The notes: a model not told the origin generated them from the letters alone. Shown: positions 1 to 5,458, counted from the first letter of the stretch. The stretch is 5,738 nt of DNA from Desulfobacterales bacterium (GCA_030613225.1 JAUWMJ010000230.1:1-5738), one strand, 5' to 3'. Translations and numbers: made by a program.

Positions 1-741
1 GACTGTTTAAATTCGCTTTCCACACCACCTGTTGCAGTCAAAGGGCAGATAACCGGCCCGTTTACATTTACCACAGCCCTGTGTGATCAAAATAAAAAGG
101 CAATTTTTTACAACGATCAGTTAAGAGATGTAGCGATAAAACTGCTTGCGCTTAAGGCGATGTGGCAGGTGAAGCAGCTTTCAAAATTTAAAAGCCCTGT
201 CATTATTTTTTTTGACGAGCCTGCACTTGCCGGTTTCGGCTCATCCGAGTTTACCAGCATATCCCATGATGATATTGCAAATTGCTTTGGCGAGGTAATT
301 GAAGCCGTACATTCAGAAGGCGGGCTTGCGGGAGTACATGTCTGCGCAAACACGGACTGGTCTGTTGTTCTTGAATCTCCTGTAGACATTGTCAGCTTTG
401 ATGCCTATTCTTTTTTTGACAAGTTCATTTTATACCCTGATTTGATTAAAAAGTTTATCGAAGCCGGTAAAATCCTGGCATGGGGAATTGTTCCTACAGG
501 CAATCCTGAGGATATTGAAAAAGAAACAACAGATTCCCTGGTGGCCCAGTGGGAAGATAAAGCCAGGGAGCTTGAGGCTCTTGGAATCGGCAGGACGAAA
601 ATACTGGACCAGTCCCTGATAACGCCAAGCTGCGGAACAGGTTCTTTGAGTCTTGATTTAGCAAAAAAGGTGCTTAAATTAACTGCTGAAGTTTCCGACC
701 GGTTGAAGACACAGTATCAGATTGATGTAACACACAACTGA
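1..741 (+). CDS. MetE-type methionine synthase II-like protein, C-terminal part (5' truncated by window)
   Basis: The frame is open from base 1 and ends at TGA 739-741, giving 246 visible residues; the start is outside the window. It resembles the zinc-binding barrel of cobalamin-independent methionine synthase (Meth_synt_2/UROD-like fold), which moves a methyl group to a thiol. Visible signatures are GQITGP (visible residues 15-20), DEPALAGFG (72-80), HVC (H113, C115) and SCGTG (C211). H113, C115 and C211 match the MetE zinc ligands His, Cys and Cys. The MetE zinc-ligand Glu aligns with D134 in the segment DIVSFDAY. The domain probably stands alone, as in short folate-independent methionine synthases or other methyltransferases of this superfamily, so the methyl donor and acceptor cannot be named. 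The last two bases of the stop codon lie in the palindromic element that follows, so the native C-terminus may have been altered. The family call is firm; the exact reaction is not. Confidence 0.8.
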   Translation, partial: DCLNSLSTPPVAVKGQITGPFTFTTALCDQNKKAIFYNDQLRDVAIKLLALKAMWQVKQLSKFKSPVIIFFDEPALAGFGSSEFTSISHDDIANCFGEVIEAVHSEGGLAGVHVCANTDWSVVLESPVDIVSFDAYSFFDKFILYPDLIKKFIEAGKILAWGIVPTGNPEDIEKETTDSLVAQWEDKARELEALGIGRTKILDQSLITPSCGTGSLSLDLAKKVLKLTAEVSDRLKTQYQIDVTHN

Positions 742-882
742 GACCTTTGAAAAACGGCACTTTTTGCCCGATTTCTGCGTCAGGCTCAAATTTCAATCCT
801 CGAAATATTTCATATATTCCTGTGGTTGAAATTTTCGCCTTCCTTGAACTCGAACAAAAATTACCATTTTTCAAAGGTCTCA
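739..882. repeat. 144-bp imperfect palindromic (MITE/REP-like) element
   Basis: The outer ends are near-perfect inverted repeats: 739-757 reads TGAGACCTTTGAAAAACGG and 864-882 is its reverse complement with one mismatch. Similarity continues inward in blocks: TTTTTG, CGA and TTC, then AGGC plus AAATTTCAA about 35-55 bp from each tip, leaving a small AT-rich centre near 805-820. The whole segment could fold into one long interrupted hairpin. It contains no convincing gene; a short reverse-strand reading frame over it is a by-product of the repeat. Terminal inverted repeats, small size and no coding content fit a non-autonomous mobile or REP-like dispersed element, and similar GAGACCTTTGAAAAA-tipped segments are, from memory, frequent in Desulfobacterales genomes. 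No clear target-site duplication is seen. It fills almost the whole gap between the MetE-like gene and the MoxR gene. Confidence 0.75.
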
Positions 883-903
883 TAACGTAAAATGAGGTTC
901 TAA

Positions 904-1758
904 ATGGTTAACGAAAATTCAAAGAAAAATTTCTCAGGAGCAACCCGCTATGTTCTGGATGATGAACTGGCTCAAATCGTAAATATATCCATGGCACTCG
1001 AAATGCCGCTTTTATTGAAAGGCGAGCCGGGCACAGGAAAAACCATGCTCGCCCATGCCATTGCAGAGAACCTGGATATGCCCCTTATTGTGCTGAACGT
1101 AAAATCGAGCATGAAATTGGTTGAGGCTCTTTATCAGTACGATACACTGACCCGGTTAAATGACAGCCGTTTCGGCGATTCAAACAGGGATGTAAGCAAT
1201 ATAGAAGATTATATTAAAATGGGAAAGATCGGCCAGGCATTTAAATCCCAGGCCAGGTCGGTCCTGCTGATCGACGAAATCGACAAGGCAGACACCGATT
1301 TTCAGGACGATATGCTCGATGTTCTGGATCAAATGGAATTCGATATCATTGAGATTGATAAAACTGTTAAAACCACACATCGACCGGTATTTATTATTAC
1401 ATCAAATGCAAAAAAGGATCTGTCGGACCCGTTTCTTGGCAGGTGCAATTTTCATCATATTGCTTTTCCTGATCCCAAGATGATGCGCAAAATTATACGG
1501 GTTCATTTTCCCGACCTGGATAACGACCTTATGGAAAATGCCATTGGTGCTTTTTACAGACTCCGTGAACTGGATGCCATAGAAAAACGGCCTGCAACCC
1601 GTGAACTAATAAACTGGATCAGAGCGCTTTCCGCCGACCCCGACTTTAAGCCTAAAAAACTGGCAAAAGGCGACGTGCCGTTTCTGGGAGTTCTTTTCAA
1701 AAAAAGCCAGGATTATCAAAAAGCCGCTAATTCCTTAGAACGCCGGAGAATTTTTTAA
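904..1758 (+). CDS. MoxR-family AAA+ ATPase
   Basis: This is a complete 284-residue AAA+ ATPase of the MoxR group, a cytoplasmic ring ATPase that remodels or matures a client complex together with a VWA-domain partner. Walker A is GEPGTGKT (40-47), Walker B VLLIDEID (120-127), sensor 1 TSN (166-168), a likely arginine finger is R180 in FLGRC, and sensor 2 is R233 in the segment RPATREL. Length and order are normal for the family, and nothing essential is missing. The start at 904 is supported by TGAGG at 893-897, six bases upstream of ATG. The next gene on the same strand encodes the expected VWA (CoxE-like) partner, although a 407-bp repeat-filled gap separates them. Its own leader sits directly after the palindromic element at 739-882, so transcription may start in or before that element; I could not define a promoter. 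The natural client is unknown. Confidence 0.9.
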   Translation: MVNENSKKNFSGATRYVLDDELAQIVNISMALEMPLLLKGEPGTGKTMLAHAIAENLDMPLIVLNVKSSMKLVEALYQYDTLTRLNDSRFGDSNRDVSNIEDYIKMGKIGQAFKSQARSVLLIDEIDKADTDFQDDMLDVLDQMEFDIIEIDKTVKTTHRPVFIITSNAKKDLSDPFLGRCNFHHIAFPDPKMMRKIIRVHFPDLDNDLMENAIGAFYRLRELDAIEKRPATRELINWIRALSADPDFKPKKLAKGDVPFLGVLFKKSQDYQKAANSLERRRIF

Positions 1759-1910
1759 ACCGGATGTATGTGCAAAAGCCCTACTTAAGCTGAGTGCTCT
1801 AGTGCGTTAATTCGATGACATATTTTATTTCACCGCCCGCTTCGGGCTTCGCTCTGTAAGCTACGCCCCGACAAGTCGCTCAAGACGCTGAGAACGCAGA
1901 GTTTAAAGTT

Positions 1911-1945
1911 TTTTCCTTTGCCGTTGAGAGGACGCCAAAGGAAAA
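1911..1945. repeat. Hairpin with 10-bp perfect stem
   Basis: TTTTCCTTTG at 1911-1920 pairs exactly with CAAAGGAAAA at 1936-1945. Inside, after a C/C mismatch, CGT (1922-1924) can pair with ACG (1932-1934), leaving a 7-base loop. No T-run follows on either strand, so it is not a standard intrinsic terminator; it is more likely part of the dispersed repeat. In a MoxR-VWA co-transcript it would form an RNA stem between the two genes and could affect mRNA stability. Confidence 0.65.
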
Positions 1946-2016
1946 TCAATCAACGTTTATATTGTTACAACTATATGTTTTTATACTAAATTGTTTTTCC
2001 CGTAGGGATGCATTCC

Positions 2017-2049
2017 TTATTGCTTTCCGCCTTCAGCGGACAGCAATAA
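2017..2049. repeat. Hairpin with 8+5-bp stem next to an A-run
   Basis: TTATTGCT (2017-2024) pairs with AGCAATAA (2042-2049), and after a T/C mismatch TCCGC (2026-2030) pairs with GCGGA (2036-2040), with loop CTTCA. The stem is followed on the + strand by an A-run (2048-2055), not a T-run; on the opposite strand the T-run precedes the stem. It is therefore a poor intrinsic terminator in either direction. Just upstream, GGGATGCATTCC (2005-2016) is itself a near-palindrome. The block looks like another dispersed intergenic repeat. Confidence 0.6.
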
Positions 2050-2165
2050 AAAAAATGATTCTTTGCGTGCTTTGCGGCTCTGCGGTGAAAATTAAATATT
2101 ATACGTAATCGTATTTAAGAATATATGTACTAAGCTTCACTGAAAGAGGGAAACCCGAAACTAAA

Positions 2166-3356
2166 ATGTTTATCAATTTTTTTTACATACTAAAAGAGGC
2201 TGGGATTCCTGTCAGCCCGACTTCCTTTTTAACCTTTCATAAAGCCCTTAACATCGGTCTGGTTAACAGCCTTGAAGATTTCTATACATCAGCCAGGGCG
2301 ATCCTTGTTAAAAGCGAACGCTATTTTGACCTTTTTGATCAGGTTTTTGCCCATCATTTCCACGGGACAGAGCTGCCTGATTTTGACGGAGTTGAACTTG
2401 ACGAAATTGCAAGGGCCATGCTGGACGAATGGCTGAAGAATCCTAAAGTTCTTGCAGATGCCCTTGGCATGGATGAATCCGAACTCAGCAAACTTTCGCC
2501 GGAAGAGTTAATTGAATATTTTAAGAAGCGGCTAAAAGAGCAGACCGAAGCTCACCAAGGAGGGAAAAAATGGATCGGAACAGGCGGAACATCTCCAGTA
2601 GGCCACTCGGGAAATCACCCCGGAGGTATGCGGGTTGGAGGAGTATCAAGAAACAAGTCGGCTGTTAAAGTTGCCATGGACAGGAGATACAAGGATTACT
2701 CCCTTGAAGGTCCCCTCACCCAATCCATGATAGGTGAGGCATTAAAACGGCTCCGAAACATGGTGCCGTCCGGCCCTAAAGATCGGATTAATATTGATGC
2801 TACAATTTACCAGACCATGAAAAATGCCGGGGAAATAGAAATTGTTTTTGACAGAGACTTAAAAGACCGCCTCAAGGTAATACTGGCGATCGATAACGGT
2901 GGATGGTCCATGGACCCTTATATATCCGTCGTTCAGACGCTTTTTAATTATGCACGAGCACAGTTCAAGGATGTAAAAACATACTTTTTTCACAACACCA
3001 TATACTCCACTGTCTGGGAAGACCCCAGACGCTACGGAAAACCGCAAAGAATTGAAGATTTCGCCCGGTTCGATCCTGAAACCCGTCTTGTGCTGGTAGG
3101 CGATGCCAGCATGGCCCCTTACGAACTGATGGCCACCGACGGCTCGATACACTTGGAAGACAGAAGCAGAACACCGAGCATCGAATGCCTGAAATTTATT
3201 GCCGACGCTTTTCCTCACTCTATATGGTTTAATCCCATTTCTTCATCCATGTGGGGTTACACCCAGACCATATCAATGATACGCCAGATTTTCCCCATGT
3301 TTGAACTCTCCATCGACGGCCTTGAAAAGGCTGTGGCACACCTTATGGCAAAGTAG
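2166..3356 (+). CDS. CoxE-like VWA domain-containing protein (partner of MoxR ATPase)
   Basis: A complete 396-residue protein of the VWA containing CoxE-like family. The N-terminus (FFYILKEAGIPVS) is typical of the family and supports ATG 2166, even though the ribosome site AGAGGG (2145-2150) lies a long 15 bases upstream. Residues about 1-130 are a helical region rich in acidic and leucine residues. About 132-165 is a Gly-rich linker (WIGTGG..PVGHSG..PGG) common in this family. The VWA domain follows from roughly 235. Its metal-site motif reads IDNGGWSMDP (D243, S248), a variant of the classical DxSxS, and VLVGDASM contains D313, matching the distal MIDAS Asp. Such proteins bind MoxR ATPases and recruit the client, as CoxD/CoxE do in maturing molybdenum CO dehydrogenase. 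No membrane segment or signal peptide is visible, so it should be cytosolic. The client here is unidentified. Confidence 0.88.
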   Translation: MFINFFYILKEAGIPVSPTSFLTFHKALNIGLVNSLEDFYTSARAILVKSERYFDLFDQVFAHHFHGTELPDFDGVELDEIARAMLDEWLKNPKVLADALGMDESELSKLSPEELIEYFKKRLKEQTEAHQGGKKWIGTGGTSPVGHSGNHPGGMRVGGVSRNKSAVKVAMDRRYKDYSLEGPLTQSMIGEALKRLRNMVPSGPKDRINIDATIYQTMKNAGEIEIVFDRDLKDRLKVILAIDNGGWSMDPYISVVQTLFNYARAQFKDVKTYFFHNTIYSTVWEDPRRYGKPQRIEDFARFDPETRLVLVGDASMAPYELMATDGSIHLEDRSRTPSIECLKFIADAFPHSIWFNPISSSMWGYTQTISMIRQIFPMFELSIDGLEKAVAHLMAK

Positions 3357-3364
3357 AACTATGC

Positions 3365-3411
3365 TTGGCCTCTCTGCCTCATACTCTCCTGGCCTCCCAT
3401 CTTCCTAGCCT
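3365..3411. repeat. Polypyrimidine/polypurine tract
   Basis: Between the VWA gene and the following ATPase lies a stretch made of TTGGCCTCTC, TGCCTC, CTGGCCTCCC and CTTCCTAGCC-like words, strongly pyrimidine-biased on the + strand. The reverse strand reads as short GGCCAGGA/GGCTAGGA/GAGGCAGA-type units, resembling variable purine-rich intergenic repeats known from deltaproteobacterial genomes. It is short and has no regular period, so the repeat call is tentative. It encodes nothing recognisable. Confidence 0.35.
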
Positions 3412-3427
3412 GAATATTATTTTTTCT

Positions 3428-3456
3428 TGTCAAAATACTAAAATATAGTTTAGCAT
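3428..3456 (+). promoter_or_regulatory. Candidate sigma-70-type promoter of the first AAA_14 ATPase
   Basis: TTGTCA at 3428-3433 matches the -35 consensus in five of six positions. After a 17-base spacer, TAGCAT (3451-3456) matches the -10 in four of six. This would start transcription near 3463, about 30 bases before the preferred ATG at 3494. The -35 lies within the 13-mer CTTGTCAAAATAC that recurs inverted before the second ATPase, and the -10 overlaps the left arm of an 11-bp inverted repeat, an arrangement typical of repression. This is an inference from sequence only. Confidence 0.4.
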
Positions 3457-3479
3457 AATGGTACTTTTTGCTAAACTAT
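3445..3479. promoter_or_regulatory. 11-bp perfect inverted repeat, candidate operator or leader hairpin
   Basis: ATAGTTTAGCA (3445-3455) and TGCTAAACTAT (3469-3479) are exact complements around a 13-base centre. The repeat covers the presumed -10 and transcription start of the downstream ATPase and ends 14 bases before its preferred ATG. It could be the site of a dimeric repressor, or a leader hairpin close to the AGG ribosome site at 3484-3486. It also spans the upstream in-frame ATG at 3458, another reason to doubt that start. It is not followed by a T-run, so a terminator is unlikely. Confidence 0.6.
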
Positions 3480-3493
3480 CTTTAGGTATAACT

Positions 3494-4798
3494 ATGAACG
3501 ATTCCCAATTAATAGAAGTGCTGGAATATTGGAATTTTTGGAGCCAGGACCGTCGCACCGGCGTCTATAGAAAGCATTATACAGAAGAACTGTATCGTCA
3601 AAAGAAGCTGAAAGAGGCATCGGTAGTTGCCGGCGTAAGGAGAGCAGGCAAATCAACAATTCTTTTGCAGGTTATAAAAAAATTGATTGATGCGGGAACG
3701 CCGCGGAAAAATATCCTGTATGTAAATTTTGAGGAACCAACTTTTATCCCGTATTTAACGGTAGAATTTCTACTCCGTATTCATGACCTTTATCTGGAAC
3801 GATTCAACCCGTCAGGACGTACATATGTAATTTTGGACGAAGTTCAACTGGTGCCGGGATGGGAAAGATTTGTTCGCGGGCTGTACGATAGAGAAAAAAA
3901 CATAAAGTTCTATATAACCGGTTCATCATCGAAACTTCTGTCTAAAGAGTACGGCACCTCTTTAACCGGAAGAATCGTTTCCAGCGAAGTCTTTCCCTTA
4001 AGTTTTCAAGAATTTCTATTCTTTAAGAACAAGGAAAACCTGATCGGAAAATTACAGGGAAAAGGCTCCCCCGCTCTGCGCAACCTTTTCAATCAATATA
4101 TTCAATTTGGTGGTTTTCCCCAGGTTGTTCTGACGGAAGAAGAAAAAGACAAGTTGCAAATTCTAAAAGATTATTACACCGCTGTGATAGAAAAGGATGT
4201 TATACAGCGATACCAGGTTAGAGATATAAGGAAACTGAAAGAATTTTGCCTGAACCTGTATGCTAACGTAGCAACATATTTCTCCGGATATCAGGCAGAA
4301 AAAAAACAAAAGATCTCCCAACCCACGGCCAATAAATTTTTAGAATATGCCTGTGAAGTCTTTTTAGTGCAAACAACAGGTTATTTTTCTTACTCTTTTA
4401 CGGAACAAAAGGCCAATCCGTATAAAGTCTATGCCATTGACACAGGGCTATATAATGCCGTGTCTTTTAAATTCTCCGAAAATATCGGAAGGATATTTGA
4501 AAATGTGATCTATCTGACTTTGAGAAGAAAAGGAGAGGAAATCTTTTATTGGAAAGGAAAAGGAGAAGTTGACTTTCTTATAAGAAAAGGAACCAGAATC
4601 GTTAAACTAATCAATGTTTGCTGGGACCTCAACAGGAACAACGAAAAAAGAGAATTATCCAGCCTATGCGAAGCAATGGAAAAGTTCAACGTTGCCGATG
4701 CCGAGATCATTGTGGGGGGATATGATGATAGTGTGGATATTAAGGGGAAAAAGATTGTGATCAGCAATTTCTTCAACTGGCTCAAGAAGGAGAGTTGA
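3494..4798 (+). CDS. AAA_14 / DUF4143 family ATP-binding protein
   Basis: A 434-residue P-loop ATPase with the two-part architecture AAA_14 plus DUF4143, found throughout bacteria and archaea without a settled function. Walker A is GVRRAGKST (47-55), Walker B YVILDEVQ (111-118), sensor 1 TGSSS (142-146), and the likely arginine finger is R160 in LTGR. The middle part contains the family signature FNQYIQFGGFPQVVL, then KDYYTAVIEKDVIQRY. The C-terminus (FENVIYLTLRRKG..., GEVDFLIRKG, LINVCWDL) resembles the nuclease-like PD-(D/E)XK fold of this family, but the usual ExK-type residues are not obvious, so catalysis should not be assumed. An in-frame ATG at 3458 would add 12 residues but lacks a ribosome site and lies in the inverted repeat; ATG 3494 has AGG seven bases upstream and gives the normal N-terminus. 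The gene looks intact and is followed closely by the TPR pseudogene. Confidence 0.87.
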   Translation: MNDSQLIEVLEYWNFWSQDRRTGVYRKHYTEELYRQKKLKEASVVAGVRRAGKSTILLQVIKKLIDAGTPRKNILYVNFEEPTFIPYLTVEFLLRIHDLYLERFNPSGRTYVILDEVQLVPGWERFVRGLYDREKNIKFYITGSSSKLLSKEYGTSLTGRIVSSEVFPLSFQEFLFFKNKENLIGKLQGKGSPALRNLFNQYIQFGGFPQVVLTEEEKDKLQILKDYYTAVIEKDVIQRYQVRDIRKLKEFCLNLYANVATYFSGYQAEKKQKISQPTANKFLEYACEVFLVQTTGYFSYSFTEQKANPYKVYAIDTGLYNAVSFKFSENIGRIFENVIYLTLRRKGEEIFYWKGKGEVDFLIRKGTRIVKLINVCWDLNRNNEKRELSSLCEAMEKFNVADAEIIVGGYDDSVDIKGKKIVISNFFNWLKKES

Positions 4799-4815
4799 AA
4801 AACGATAAAAAAAGC

Positions 4816-4821
4816 AGGAGG
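4816..4821 (+). promoter_or_regulatory. Strong Shine-Dalgarno pointing to an AUA codon
   Basis: AGGAGG is the strongest ribosome binding site in the window. It begins 18 bases after the stop of the AAA_14 ATPase. With the usual spacing (8 bases) it points to ATA at 4830-4832, exactly where a signal peptide beginning (M)KIYSRITLP would start. No ATG, GTG or TTG in that frame lies at a suitable distance. This fixes the ancestral start and implies an ATG to ATA change. Confidence 0.7.
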
Positions 4822-4829
4822 TTCAAAGC

Positions 4830-5215
4830 ATAAAAATTTATAGCAGAATAACGCTGCCTGCATTTCTGGTGGTTGTTGTTTTATCTGTTGCGACTAATGC
4901 ATTTAGCTGGGGCGAAGTAAAAAAGTCCAAAGAATTTATGCAGGCCTGTATGTATCCGCAGGCAATTGAACTGCTGACTAAAAGAATAAATGATAAACCG
5001 GCTGATGGTGAAGCCATTTTCAGCTTGGTGTCTGCTTTATCAACACCGGAAATTACAGCAAAGCTGATGAACGATTTAACAAAGACCTTTTTTACGGCGA
5101 TAAATATGGAGTAATAGATGCTGATTATGATTCATGGAAAAGTGGACGATGGAAAAAAAAGAAAAAAGGAAAATTGTGCTTAAGCCGTAACTCCCGCAGT
5201 AAAAAACACACCTAA
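4830..5215 (+). pseudogene. Degraded secreted TPR protein: lost start codon plus -1 frameshift
   Basis: Read from ATA 4830, the product begins KIYSRITLPAFLVVVVL and continues SVATNAFSWGEV: a positive end, hydrophobic core and a cleavage site near residues 24-26, as in a Sec signal peptide. The mature part contains MYPQAIELLTKRINDKP, the second half of a tetratricopeptide repeat. At 5013-5016 the frame breaks: frame one continues to a stop at 5112-5114 without TPR pattern, whereas the frame starting at 5015 reads HFQLGVCFINTGNYSKADERF, an excellent TPR (L-G-x-x-F-x-x-x-G-x-Y-x-x-A-x-x-x-F). Joined across the break, the repeats stay in 34-residue phase, so one base was probably lost from GCC(C)AT. 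Recognisable TPR pattern ends near 5080; beyond is a lysine-rich tail to TAA 5213-5215 with A-runs at 5153-5160 and 5162-5167. The GTG at 4869 lies inside the signal peptide and is not a credible start. A sequencing error could explain the frameshift but would not explain ATA. Confidence 0.75.
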
Positions 5216-5298
5216 TCACTCAACATTTTTTTGCATGATCACAACCCTTCCAGACAATTACTTATAAGGACAACAGGTTAACCAGATAATCAAATTGT

Positions 5299-5314
5299 CG
5301 AAAATCGGTTTTCG
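5299..5314. repeat. Small inverted repeat CGAAAA-TCGG-TTTTCG
   Basis: Six-base perfect arms with a four-base loop lie in the intergenic region between the TPR pseudogene and the second ATPase. A short T-run (5319-5323) begins four bases after it, but the stem is short and AT-rich, so only a weak terminator for upstream transcripts could be proposed. The rest of 5216-5474 shows no gene. Confidence 0.35.
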
Positions 5315-5407
5315 TAAGTTTTTGCCACCTTCCTTTCCACTTAGAATTACATGTACCACTATTTGCATTTCCAGCTTGATTTAAAAATACCGTTTTCGCA
5401 TATAATT

Positions 5408-5458
5408 ACCTTGTATTTTGTCACAGCAACAGCTATTAATACCTTGTATTTTGACAAG
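5408..5458 (+). promoter_or_regulatory. Direct repeat ACCTTGTATTTTG x2, candidate operator of the second AAA_14 ATPase
   Basis: The 13-mer ACCTTGTATTTTG occurs at 5408-5420 and again at 5441-5453, start to start 33 bp, about three helical turns. The second copy continues into ACAAG, making CTTGT-ATTTTG-ACAAG (5443-5458), a short dyad. A weak promoter, TTGTAT (5411-5416), 17 bases, TATTAA (5434-5439), lies between the copies, so copy one overlaps the -35 and copy two the transcription start. GTATTTTGACAAG (5446-5458) is the exact reverse complement of 3426-3438 upstream of the other AAA_14 ATPase. Binding by a regulator is an inference. Confidence 0.5.

Larger units (their letters stand above)
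1828..2090. repeat. Composite inverted repeat bounded by TTTCACCGC / GCGGTGAAA
   Basis: The left arm is TTTCACCGC at 1828-1836 and the right arm its exact complement GCGGTGAAA at 2082-2090; AT-rich flanks outside both arms are also loosely complementary. Just inside the right arm, 2061-2087 shows tandem heptamers (CTTTGCG, CTTTGCG, CTCTGCG with 1-2 base spacers). On the left, AGACGCTGAGAACGCAGAG at 1883-1901 is a related sequence in the opposite orientation (14 of 19 positions pair with 2061-2079). This heptamer pattern of alternating CTTTGCG/CTCTGCG followed by GTGAAA is a known type of widespread bacterial intergenic repeat (from general knowledge, not a search). The left arm looks split by a GC-rich 46-base segment, 1837-1882. 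Confidence 0.6.
1759..2165. other. 407-bp intergenic region built of dispersed repeats, no gene
   Basis: No plausible coding sequence is visible on either strand. The interval holds a nested repeat structure (itemised separately): outer TTTCACCGC/GCGGTGAAA arms, CTTTGCG-type heptamers, and two strong hairpins at 1911-1945 and 2017-2049. The last 75 bases (2091-2165) are AT-rich and contain a small inverted repeat, ATACG-TAAT-CGTAT at 2101-2114, then the leader of the VWA gene with AGAGGG at 2145-2150. MoxR and VWA genes are normally nearly contiguous, so this gap is unusual and probably arose by repeat insertion. A local promoter for the VWA gene in the AT-rich tail is possible but not demonstrated. 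Confidence 0.7.

Noticed and set aside
674..883. Reverse-strand reading frame of 69 codons across the palindromic element
   Set aside because: It lies almost wholly in the 739-882 repeat and has no ribosome site or family features; it is a by-product of the repeat.
1911..2049. Intrinsic terminators for the MoxR gene at the hairpins 1911-1945 and 2017-2049
   Set aside because: Neither stem is followed by a T-run on the relevant strand; the second is followed by an A-run.
2058..2090. CRISPR-like tandem repeat
   Set aside because: The units are only 7 bases with 1-2 base spacers; this is a heptamer intergenic repeat, not an array.
2859..3218. Reverse-strand reading frame of 119 codons inside the VWA gene
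   Set aside because: It is antisense to a well-conserved VWA domain and has no recognisable motif.
3458..3493. Upstream in-frame ATG giving a 446-residue ATPase
   Set aside because: No Shine-Dalgarno, it lies inside the inverted repeat, and the extra 12 residues do not fit the family N-terminus; ATG 3494 has AGG at a good distance.
4546..4863. Reverse-strand reading frame of 105 codons over the end of the AAA_14 ATPase
   Set aside because: It overlaps the conserved C-terminal domain and reads as low-complexity Ser/Leu/Phe sequence from an A-rich opposite strand.
4996..5035. Programmed -1 frameshifting at the TPR break
   Set aside because: No slippery heptamer is present at GCC-ATT and no strong downstream hairpin is obvious; a one-base deletion is simpler, especially with the lost start codon.
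4869..5114. Intact 81-residue protein starting at GTG 4869
   Set aside because: The GTG is inside the hydrophobic core of a signal peptide, has no ribosome site, and the frame loses its TPR pattern after 5016.
5451..5456. TTGACA as a -35 box for the second ATPase
   Set aside because: It is only 18 bases before the ATG, leaving no room for a -10 and leader; it is better explained as part of the repeated motif.
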